17,610 bases of DNA from Candidatus Woesebacteria bacterium (lineage in GTDB: Bacteria; Patescibacteriota; Microgenomatia; UBA8517; UBA10165), in NCBI GenBank assembly GCA_002686465.1, contig NZCP01000036.1:1-17610 (forward strand), read 5' to 3'. The notes below the pieces were generated by a model. The model saw only the letters and a program-made list of their open reading frames with translations, was not told the origin of the DNA and made no database searches. The translations under genes were made by a program, and so were the position numbers. Below are positions 5,475 through 10,945 of this stretch, one piece after another (within the stretch, counting starts at the first letter, position 1; every line of letters starts with the position of its first letter).

Positions 5475-5493
5475 AAAACCGAGTTTGACTCGG
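5475..5493 (-). terminator. Intrinsic terminator of tRNA-Gly
   Basis: On the minus strand, CCGAGT-CAA-ACTCGG is followed by TTTT, starting 2 nt after the tRNA-Gly discriminator. The stem is short (6 bp) but perfect. On the opposite strand an overlapping hairpin CTCGGT-AAA-ACCGAG (5469-5483) can form and excludes this one. Confidence 0.65.
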
Positions 5494-5494
5494 G

Positions 5495-5566
5495 AGCGGG
5501 TGATGGGGATCGAACCCACGACCTCTTCCTTGGGAAGGAAGCGTTCTACCACTAAACTACACCCGC
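5495..5566 (-). tRNA. tRNA-Gly (anticodon CCC)
   Basis: A complete cloverleaf on the minus strand: acceptor GCGGGTG with CACCCGC, D-stem GTTT/GAAC, a perfect anticodon stem CTTCC/GGAAG around loop TTCCCAA (anticodon CCC, decoding GGG), T-stem GTGGG/CCCAT with loop TTCGATC. The discriminator is T, as usual for bacterial tRNA-Gly. CCC follows, so CCA is not encoded. Confidence 0.95.
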
Positions 5567-5574
5567 GCATTCAC

Positions 5575-5583
5575 ATTATATCA
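5575..5583 (-). promoter_or_regulatory. Extended -10 promoter of tRNA-Gly
   Basis: TGA-TATAAT (5583-5575, minus strand) is a full extended -10 with consensus hexamer, ending just 8 nt before tRNA position 1. Transcription would start at or within about one base of the mature 5' end. It lies between the LysM gene stop and the tRNA. No good -35 is visible. Confidence 0.6.
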
Positions 5584-5589
5584 CGGGAT

Positions 5590-6156
5590 TTAGCGTTTTA
5601 GCTGCAAAATCTGGCCAGGCTCAACGACATTTGGATTTACAAGATTATTCTCTTGTGCGATCTTTACCCAACGATATCCGTCCCCGTACGCCCTGACTGC
5701 AACGCCCCAAAGGTGATCGCCCTCGACAACTGTATGAGAGTCACCTTGGATTGCCGAACCAAAGACGCTAGATTTTGCAGACACTGCCCCATCTGTAGGT
5801 GCTCGTGCTTCTACTTCTGGTATAGCAAGTTCTTGGCCAACGAGAATCTTGCTAGGGTTAACTAAATTGTTTGCTTCGGCGATATCAACCCAGTTGTAAC
5901 CTGACTTGTAGTACTTTTCTGCAATAGCCCATAGATGCTCACCTTGCGCGACTTTATGTGACCCAGTCATTGCTCCGTCTTGCATCTCCTCAGAGGGTAT
6001 TTGGCCACTAGGAGGTGGGAATTGTATTCCTCCATCTTCACCCCTAAAGTAATTGATGATTAGGACGATGACCACTAGAACGACGAGAGCGCCTAAAATC
6101 GTGCTAATTGTGGGTTCGTTAAGCTTTAGACCTTTTAATATTTCCTTCAAATCCAT
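5590..6156 (-). CDS. Membrane-anchored protein with two LysM domains
   Basis: A 188-residue protein with a short cytoplasmic start, one transmembrane helix (about 17-36, very rich in Val, Ile and Leu), a Pro/Gly/acidic linker (40-66) and two LysM modules facing outward. LysM1 is about 67-113 (HKVAQGEHLWAIAEKYY then GQELAIP). LysM2 is about 141-187 (HTVVEGDHLWGVAVRAY then GQILQLK). Both carry the family's x-V-x-x-G-D/E-x-L-W start, an I-A-x-x-N-N-L-V-N-P middle and a final G-Q-x-L strand. They have an insertion with YxWV before the second helix, typical of the long LysM variant. LysM binds the GlcNAc chains of peptidoglycan, so this should tie the membrane to the wall. No catalytic domain is attached. 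Promoter and Shine-Dalgarno are not clear. Confidence 0.88.
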   Translation of the reverse strand: MDLKEILKGLKLNEPTISTILGALVVLVVIVLIINYFRGEDGGIQFPPPSGQIPSEEMQDGAMTGSHKVAQGEHLWAIAEKYYKSGYNWVDIAEANNLVNPSKILVGQELAIPEVEARAPTDGAVSAKSSVFGSAIQGDSHTVVEGDHLWGVAVRAYGDGYRWVKIAQENNLVNPNVVEPGQILQLKR

Positions 6157-6182
6157 ATCTTACTCGTCTTCACCCCCTCTCA

Positions 6183-6201
6183 ATATGCAAGTAGTGCATA
6201 T
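6183..6201. repeat. Inverted repeat upstream of the LysM gene
   Basis: ATATGCA and TGCATAT flank AGTAG, 27 nt before the LysM start codon. It is a perfect 7-bp dyad in the expected promoter region, so it may be an operator. The rest of the 137-bp gap (6157-6293) shows nothing I can name. Confidence 0.5.
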
Positions 6202-6293
6202 AGTCAGGCAGCTAAAAATCCTTGTAATTTGCAGTATAGGTTAATTACGAAAAAGAAGTCAAGAGGGGTAGATAGCGACGAAGATTTCAGTTC

Positions 6294-6641
6294 TTAGTTT
6301 TGTGAAATTTTTTCTAGTTCTACTCGTGGCTTGCGGCCAAAAAAGTTTGTTTGTAGATTGCTTATGTCACTGCTCCACTCAAAACGGGCTATACACTTTT
6401 TTATATCGGCTAGCTTTGCCTGGGTGATTTTGACTTCTGTGGTGTTGCCGTCTATGAGAGCGAGTGTGAGTTGATCCAGCACAACCTGTGTATGTTGACC
6501 CAAGCGAGTCCATTGCTGGAAAAGTTTGTCCTGTTGCAACCAGGAATCCTGATAGGTAAATTTTTGTAAATCTTGATGCTTGGGAGACTCCAGGTTGAGA
6601 TCTGTTAGTGGTTCGTCTCTAAAAATTCTTTCAAATTTCAC
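6294..6641 (-). CDS. Hypothetical protein, 115 aa
   Basis: I do not recognise this protein. It starts GTG and reads MKFERIFRDEPL; it is hydrophilic, has no signal peptide or membrane helix, and looks mostly helical, with Gln-rich stretches (LQQDKLFQQW, residues 35-44) and a middle segment of Leu- and Thr-containing helix (about 50-87). One Cys is present (KKCIARFEW). No catalytic motif can be seen. AAGGGA lies 9 nt before the GTG and may serve as Shine-Dalgarno. The gene begins 15 nt after the 3' end of tRNA-Asp, so it is probably on the same transcript. It is followed on the same strand by the LysM gene. The composition is coding-like and no alternative gene overlaps it, but its reality rests on length and context. 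Confidence 0.6.
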   Translation of the reverse strand: MKFERIFRDEPLTDLNLESPKHQDLQKFTYQDSWLQQDKLFQQWTRLGQHTQVVLDQLTLALIDGNTTEVKITQAKLADIKKCIARFEWSSDISNLQTNFFGRKPRVELEKISQN

Positions 6642-6656
6642 AGGATTAGTCCCTTG

Positions 6657-6729
6657 CGGGGCCGACGGGAGTCAAACCCGCGATCTTCCGCGTGACAGGC
6701 GGATGTGTTAATCGCTACACCACGGCCCC
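6657..6729 (-). tRNA. tRNA-Asp (anticodon GUC) with altered D-loop/T-loop contact
   Basis: A complete cloverleaf on the minus strand: acceptor GGGGCCG/CGGCCCC, D-stem GTGT/ACAC, anticodon stem TCCGC/GCGGA with loop CTGTCAC (anticodon GTC), T-stem GCGGG/CCCGT. The discriminator is G, the tRNA-Asp identity base. The T-loop reads TTTGACT, so the nearly universal C56 is T. The D-loop AGCGATTA has GA where G18G19 is expected. An A19-U56 pair would replace G19-C56. CAA follows the discriminator, so CCA is not encoded. Confidence 0.93.
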
Positions 6730-6741
6730 AAATTCTCCACA

Positions 6742-6770
6742 ATTTTAGCACAAAATTGAGCCCAACTCAA
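6742..6770 (-). promoter_or_regulatory. tRNA-Asp promoter, interleaved with the divergent deaminase promoter
   Basis: On the minus strand TTGAGT (6770-6765), a 17-nt spacer ending TGC, and TAAAAT (6747-6742) form a good extended -10 promoter. The -10 ends 12 nt before tRNA position 1. Its -35 is one arm of the inverted repeat TTGAG-N5-CTCAA (6756-6770). Confidence 0.65.
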
Positions 6771-6784
6771 CGCTGTGCTACTAT
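6756..6784 (+). promoter_or_regulatory. Deaminase promoter, interleaved with the tRNA-Asp promoter
   Basis: TTGAGC (6756-6761), a 17-nt spacer ending TGC, and TACTAT (6779-6784) mirror the tRNA-Asp promoter. The -10 ends 10 nt before the ATG at 6795, so the leader is about 4 nt. The two promoters overlap, so polymerase cannot occupy both at once. Confidence 0.65.
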
Positions 6785-6794
6785 TTGATTACAA

Positions 6795-7274
6795 ATGAGT
6801 CGAACGATTGAAAGAGAGGAACTAGAGGGTCTGAGTCCTATAATTGAAGCCGCTCGGGAGAAGGCAAATCAGTCTACGTGTATGAAAGACCGTCGTGGAG
6901 CTGTAGTCTTTAGAGACGGTCAGATCTTAGGCGTAGCGTTTAATGGACCAGTTTCACCCCATGAGTGCAACCCAGGAATATGTTTCGCAATCTGTGGGCT
7001 TTATGCAATGCACGCGGAGCGAGCAGCGATCATGGATGCTATAGCAAAAGGGCATGATTTAGAACAAGCCTCTGTGCTGCATGTTAAAGTAGGTGAAGGC
7101 GGACAGGTTCAGGTATCAGGAGAACTTAGATGCGAGGATTGCACAGGGTATATGATGTGTTTCTTAAGAAAAGGCACAACCTTAAAGGAGTTTTATATTT
7201 TCCAAGAAAATGGATGGACAGCACATACGATTCCGGAAGCAGACAAAATAACAAGAAAAAACTTAGATTTATAA
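6795..7274 (+). CDS. Zinc-dependent CMP/dCMP deaminase-like protein
   Basis: A 159-residue cytosolic protein of the cytidine deaminase-like fold. The active-site signature is HAERAA (H73, E75) with C113-x-x-C116 in LRCEDCTGYM. The usual proline before the first cysteine is replaced by R112. Upstream are C58, C63 and C67 in HECNPGICFAIC, recalling the extra structural zinc site of dCMP deaminases, and GVAFNGPVSP (46-55) matches their substrate loop position. This suggests deamination of a free cytosine or guanine-type nucleotide, feeding dUMP/dTMP supply or salvage, but the substrate cannot be fixed; the C-terminal half (117-159) departs from classical ComEB. The ATG is supported by the promoter 10 nt upstream. 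The gene's stop codon lies inside a possible -10 for the next gene. Confidence 0.78.
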   Translation: MSRTIEREELEGLSPIIEAAREKANQSTCMKDRRGAVVFRDGQILGVAFNGPVSPHECNPGICFAICGLYAMHAERAAIMDAIAKGHDLEQASVLHVKVGEGGQVQVSGELRCEDCTGYMMCFLRKGTTLKEFYIFQENGWTAHTIPEADKITRKNLDL

Positions 7275-7275
7275 T
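7270..7275 (+). promoter_or_regulatory. Possible -10 for polX, overlapping the deaminase stop codon
   Basis: A perfect TATAAT (7270-7275) contains the TAA stop (7272-7274) and ends 6 nt before the polX ATG at 7282, the same spacing as the other leaderless genes here. There is no -35 or TGn. A GAGA just before the ATG is too close to be a good Shine-Dalgarno. Co-transcription with the deaminase is also likely. Confidence 0.4.
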
Positions 7276-7281
7276 AGAGAC

Positions 7282-9054
7282 ATGAAAACCCACAAGAATA
7301 TGACCAACTTGGAGATTGCGAAGCTTCTCAAGGCTGTTGCAGCGGCACACCAAGTCAAACCAACAGGGGAGTCAAACGAGAGGTTTCGAATAATTGCCTA
7401 CGAACGTGCAGCAGACGCAGTAGAGCATGCGACAAGTGAGATGAAAGATCTTTGGGAAGAGAAAAAGCTTTCGGAAATTGCCGGAATTGGGAAAACTATT
7501 GCCGATCATCTGGATGAGTTGTTTAAAACCGGAAAAGTAAAACATTTCGAAGAAATCTTTAAATGTCTGCCCCCTGCTATGTTTGAGCTTTTAGATGTTC
7601 CTGGAGTTGGCGCAAAGACTGCCGAAAAACTAACTAAAGAGCTAGGTATAACAAAAGCACATGGTGCTTTGGAAAAGCTTCATAAAGCTGCTGAGAAAGG
7701 TCGTGTGCGGGGATTAGAGGGGTTTGGTGAGCAGTCGGAAAAAGAAATAACAGAATCTATACGCGAGGTTAAAGAGAGAACGCGTAGGCTTCTTTTGCCC
7801 CATGCAACTGGTATTGCCGAAGACGTAATAGCCTGGATGAAGAGAAAGTCTGGAATGGACTCTATTGATACTTTGGGAAGTCTAAGGCGTTCGGCATCAA
7901 CCGTTGGGGATGTTGATATAGCGGTTGCGTCGAATAAACCGGAAGAGGTTATTAGACACTTCGTTGAATATCCAAAGAAAACAAAGGTTATAGAAGCAGG
8001 TCGCGAGACCGCGTCACTTCTCTTACCTGGTGGAGTGCAGGTTGATTTAATGGTCCAACCACCCGACGCATATGGTGCGCTTTTGCAGCACTTTACAGGT
8101 TCAAAGCACCATAATGTTGCTCTTCGAGTATTTGCTTTAAAGAAAAAGTTGAGTCTTTCGGAACATGGGATTAAAAAGGGAGGAAAACTTTTGAAAGTCT
8201 CAGATGAGCAAAAGTTTTACAAAGCTCTTGGTATGGCTTGGATTCCGCCAGAGCTGCGCGAAGACCAGGGGGAAATCGATGCGTCGGTCGAACATAAGCT
8301 TCCGAAATTGGTAGAACTGAAAGATATAAAAGGAGATTTACATATGCATTCGGATTTTCCTTCCGAAACGAGTCATGATGTAGGGGTTAATACACTCCAA
8401 GAGATGGCAGAGGAAGGAAAAAGACTTGGATACGAGTATATTGCGTTGACTGAGCACAACCCGAAATCGGCGGAATCAGAAAAGAAGATTTTAGAGATTC
8501 TGAGAGAGAAAAAGGAACGTGTTGATAAGTTAAATGACAAAAATATTATAAAAAGAGTGTTTAACTGTCTGGAAATAGATATTCAACCGGACGGAAAACT
8601 CGCATTGCCGGAAAAATCATTTGATTTCATTGATTTTGGAATTGTTTCAATCCATTCTAGTTTTAAAGCAACCCGAGATCATCAAACTAAGCGGGTTCTT
8701 GCAGCTTTAGCCAATCCAAAAGTAAAAATCTTTGCACATCCTACTGCAAGAAAGCTAAACGAGCGCGAGGGAGTTGATTTTGATTGGGATAAAATCTTTG
8801 AGTTTTGCAAAAAGAATGGCAAAGCAGTCGAGATAAACTCTTCTCCCCAAAGACTAGATTTACCTGATATGCTAGTGCACAAAGCAGTGAAACAAGGGGT
8901 AAAACTTACAATTAGTACAGATAGTCATGCGAAAGATCAAATGATTGGGATGCGCTACGGCGTCTCAGTGGCCCGCCGCGGCTGGGCGGAGAAAAAGAAT
9001 ATTTTGAACACATTGGGATACCTTGACTTCAAGAAAGCTCTAGGAGTAGACTAA
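7282..9054 (+). CDS. polX: DNA polymerase X family protein with C-terminal PHP domain
   Basis: A 590-residue repair polymerase, close to the 570-residue Bacillus PolX. The N-terminal region (about 7-85) and two helix-hairpin-helix segments (IAGIGKTIADHL near 66-77, VPGVGAKTAEKL near 107-118) bind DNA. The nucleotidyltransferase core has GSLRRS (199-204) and metal-binding D210, D212 (GDVDIAV) and D255 (VQVDLMV). The PHP phosphoesterase starts GDLHMHSDF (H354, H356) and keeps TEHN, an EIDIQPDG strand, FAHPTAR and STDSHAKD, so the 3'-5' exonuclease/AP-site activity described for bacterial PolX should be intact. It would act in base-excision-type gap filling. A second Met at codon 7 (7300) is a possible start; 7282 fits the upstream -10 better. 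LemA begins 4 nt after the stop. Confidence 0.92.
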   Translation: MKTHKNMTNLEIAKLLKAVAAAHQVKPTGESNERFRIIAYERAADAVEHATSEMKDLWEEKKLSEIAGIGKTIADHLDELFKTGKVKHFEEIFKCLPPAMFELLDVPGVGAKTAEKLTKELGITKAHGALEKLHKAAEKGRVRGLEGFGEQSEKEITESIREVKERTRRLLLPHATGIAEDVIAWMKRKSGMDSIDTLGSLRRSASTVGDVDIAVASNKPEEVIRHFVEYPKKTKVIEAGRETASLLLPGGVQVDLMVQPPDAYGALLQHFTGSKHHNVALRVFALKKKLSLSEHGIKKGGKLLKVSDEQKFYKALGMAWIPPELREDQGEIDASVEHKLPKLVELKDIKGDLHMHSDFPSETSHDVGVNTLQEMAEEGKRLGYEYIALTEHNPKSAESEKKILEILREKKERVDKLNDKNIIKRVFNCLEIDIQPDGKLALPEKSFDFIDFGIVSIHSSFKATRDHQTKRVLAALANPKVKIFAHPTARKLNEREGVDFDWDKIFEFCKKNGKAVEINSSPQRLDLPDMLVHKAVKQGVKLTISTDSHAKDQMIGMRYGVSVARRGWAEKKNILNTLGYLDFKKALGVD

Positions 9055-9058
9055 CCTT

Positions 9059-9613
9059 GTGAATTTTGCACTTTGGATACCAATTGGCGCAGTTATCATA
9101 ATTGCTCTCTTTGTTTGGTCTCTTTACAACTCTTTAGTTACTGCACGCGTTCGAATTCGGGAAGCGTGGTCGGGGATTGATGTTCAACTCAAAAGACGAG
9201 CAGACCTTATCCCAAACTTAATAGAAGCAGTAAAGGGATATGTTAAGCACGAAAAAACTGTTCTTGAGAACGTAACGAAGGCTCGTACTGCAGCGCTTAA
9301 CGCAAAGAGCGTTGGACAAAAAGAGCAGGCAGACAATATGCTAACAGGAGCTCTAAAAACTCTATTTGCGGTTTCTGAGAATTACCCAAAGCTCCAAGCA
9401 AGTGCTAATTTTAAACAACTACAAGAAGAACTTTCAGACGTTGAGGAAAAAATCGCATACTCAAGGCAGTTTTATAACTCGAACGTTATGGATTTCAATA
9501 CAAAGATTCAAATTTTCCCAAATAATCTTATTGCTGGAAACTTTGGATTTAAGAGGCAAGAATTCTTCGAAGCCGACCAATCCGAAAGAGAGAACGTTAA
9601 AGTTAAGTTTTAG
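9059..9613 (+). CDS. lemA: LemA family membrane protein
   Basis: A 184-residue protein with one N-terminal transmembrane helix (about 4-24) and a short outside tail, followed by the LemA helical domain on the cytoplasmic side. The hallmark segments are all present: SLYNSLVTARVRIREAWSGI, VQLKRRADLIPNLIEAVKGY, KHEKTVLENVTKARTAA, a central ASANFKQLQEELSDVEEKI, YSRQFYNSNVMDFNTKI, and the end ANLIAGNFGF-type sequence. The biochemical role of LemA is not settled; in many bacteria the gene sits beside htpX, as it does here, suggesting a part in membrane stress or proteolysis. The GTG start is 4 nt after the polX stop, with AGGAG (9042-9046) 12 nt upstream, so it is translated from the polX message. 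Confidence 0.92.
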   Translation: MNFALWIPIGAVIIIALFVWSLYNSLVTARVRIREAWSGIDVQLKRRADLIPNLIEAVKGYVKHEKTVLENVTKARTAALNAKSVGQKEQADNMLTGALKTLFAVSENYPKLQASANFKQLQEELSDVEEKIAYSRQFYNSNVMDFNTKIQIFPNNLIAGNFGFKRQEFFEADQSERENVKVKF

Positions 9614-9633
9614 ACATCTCCACAGCCTGGGTT

Positions 9634-9642
9634 TGGTATAAT
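9634..9642 (+). promoter_or_regulatory. Extended -10 promoter of htpX, leaderless type
   Basis: TGG-TATAAT (9634-9642) is a consensus extended -10 and ends 7 nt before the htpX ATG at 9650. Transcription should start on the A of the ATG. TAGACA (9611-9616) resembles a -35, but the 20-nt spacer is too long. No Shine-Dalgarno is present. Confidence 0.7.
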
Positions 9643-9649
9643 TGACCCG

Positions 9650-10558
9650 ATGAGTTTACATAATCAGATTAGTTCAAATCGTTGGAAAACTTGGATTGTA
9701 ATGTTTTTCTTTACAATCTTTGTTGTAGCAGTTTCTTATATCTTTGCACTCGCTATGGGATTTCAGGGAATGGGTGCTTTAGGTTATGTTGGGATTGCTC
9801 TAATCATTGTCGGAATAATTAATTTTTCCGCATACTACTGGTCGGACAAGATGGTTTTGAAGCTCTCCAAGGCAAAAGCAGTTTCTAAAAAAGAGGCACC
9901 ACAACTTTATCGGATCGTTGAAAATCTTGCTATTGGCGCAGGAGTCCCAAAACCAAAGATATATATTATTCATGATGATACTCCCAATGCATTTGCAACT
10001 GGACGCGATCCGAAGCATGCAGCAATTGCAGTTCATACTGGTTTACTTGAGCGTCTGAACAAACTAGAGATAGAAGGAGTTATTGCACATGAGCTTTCGC
10101 ACATTAGAAACTTCGATACCCGAGTTATGGCAATTGTTGCAATCTTAGTCGGAACAATCGCACTTTTGGCAGAATTTTTCTTTTACTCTATGTTTTGGGG
10201 ACGTGGAGGAGATCGAGATAGCAAAGCAGGGTCTATATTCATGATTCTTGGTATTGTTGCTGCAATCCTTGCCCCAATCGTTGCCCAGCTTATCCAGCTT
10301 GCTGTTTCTCGAAGACGCGAATTTTTAGCCGATGCTTCAGCCGGGTTTTTAACTCGTTATCCAGAAGGACTAGCACGTGCTTTAGAGAAAATTTCAAATG
10401 TTGCGACACCAGCTAAAACAGCTCATACCTCAACAGCCCATCTCTATATCTCTAGTCCTCTTGGAGGCAAGAAAGCGAAGAAAAACTGGATGGTTGGACT
10501 TTTTAATACCCATCCTCCGATCGAGGAGCGCGTTAAGGCTTTGCGCGGCATGCGCTAG
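9650..10558 (+). CDS. htpX: HtpX-type M48 membrane zinc metalloprotease
   Basis: A 302-residue integral membrane protease that degrades misfolded membrane proteins. Two hydrophobic helices open the protein (about 15-35 and 44-62). The zinc site is HELSH (H147, E148, H151), with the third ligand E224 in SRRREFLADASAG. Two more membrane segments (about 160-183 and 195-220) lie between them, as in E. coli HtpX. The substrate-binding strand region PKIYIIHDDTPNAFATG (102-118) is typical, as is the closing FNTHPPIEERVKALR. The length matches the family (about 290). It has its own promoter 36 nt after lemA, so lemA and htpX can be expressed separately. The start is set by the -10 position. Confidence 0.95.
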   Translation: MSLHNQISSNRWKTWIVMFFFTIFVVAVSYIFALAMGFQGMGALGYVGIALIIVGIINFSAYYWSDKMVLKLSKAKAVSKKEAPQLYRIVENLAIGAGVPKPKIYIIHDDTPNAFATGRDPKHAAIAVHTGLLERLNKLEIEGVIAHELSHIRNFDTRVMAIVAILVGTIALLAEFFFYSMFWGRGGDRDSKAGSIFMILGIVAAILAPIVAQLIQLAVSRRREFLADASAGFLTRYPEGLARALEKISNVATPAKTAHTSTAHLYISSPLGGKKAKKNWMVGLFNTHPPIEERVKALRGMR

Positions 10559-10569
10559 CGTGGTATATT
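10541..10569 (+). promoter_or_regulatory. Promoter of gatC, leaderless type
   Basis: TTGCGC (10541-10546), a 17-nt spacer ending TGG, and TATATT (10564-10569) form an extended -10 promoter lying across the end of htpX. The -10 ends 6 nt before the ATG at 10576. Confidence 0.6.
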
Positions 10570-10575
10570 TTGGGT

Positions 10576-10899
10576 ATGGCCAAATCTGGTTTGGATAAAG
10601 CTCAGGTAGAACACGTTGCAAAACTTGCTTCACTGGATATTTCTTCAAAAGATATAACAAAAGCTCAAGAAGAGCTCTCTAAGATGGTTGATTACGTTGG
10701 AAAAATGTCAAATGTCAAAGTTCACTCGCCGCGAGGCGACGCGTTCATGTCAAACCAAATCCAAAGTTCAAAAAATACAATAAAAGCAAGAGCTGATAAG
10801 GTGGATTCTTCTGAATGCTTAAGCCAAGATGAGGCGACTTCGAACGCAAAAAATAAGCATGATGGTTTGTTTATGGTTCCTCCCATTTTTAAGGAGTAG
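10576..10899 (+). CDS. gatC: Aspartyl/glutamyl-tRNA amidotransferase subunit C
   Basis: A 107-residue small subunit of GatCAB. GatC is a belt-like stabiliser of GatA. Sequence features: the N-terminal helix pair LDKAQVEHVAKLASLDIS, then ITKAQEELSKMVDYVGKMSNVKV, and the C-terminal DEATSNAKNKHDGLFMVPPIF, a good match to the family's R..-..I...AP...-F.VP.I ending. The middle (50-85) is longer and more polar than usual. The ATG at 10576 is chosen over an in-frame TTG at 10570 because the family starts here and the -10 ends at 10569. It is the first gene of gatCAB. A 28-bp palindrome follows the stop. Confidence 0.93.
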   Translation: MAKSGLDKAQVEHVAKLASLDISSKDITKAQEELSKMVDYVGKMSNVKVHSPRGDAFMSNQIQSSKNTIKARADKVDSSECLSQDEATSNAKNKHDGLFMVPPIFKE

Positions 10900-10902
10900 T
10901 TA

Positions 10903-10930
10903 TACTTCAGTGATTTAAATCATTGAAGTA
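10903..10930. repeat. 28-bp palindrome between gatC and gatA
   Basis: The sequence is a two-fold symmetric palindrome centred at 10916/10917, with a single exception, G10910 opposite T10923, which is a G-U pair in RNA. As RNA it forms a 12-bp stem closed by TTAA. It starts 4 nt after the gatC stop and ends 15 nt before the gatA ATG. No T-run follows, so it is not a standard terminator. Confidence 0.8.
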
Positions 10931-10945
10931 ATTAAGTACAAAGAG

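Noticed and set aside
5406..5493. CRISPR-like repeat array
   Set aside because: Repeats are short, non-identical and unevenly spaced, with no spacers of constant length and no cas genes nearby.
10570..10575. TTG start for gatC two codons upstream
   Set aside because: It lies immediately after the -10 hexamer and would precede the expected transcription start; the ATG at 10576 fits the family and the leaderless spacing.
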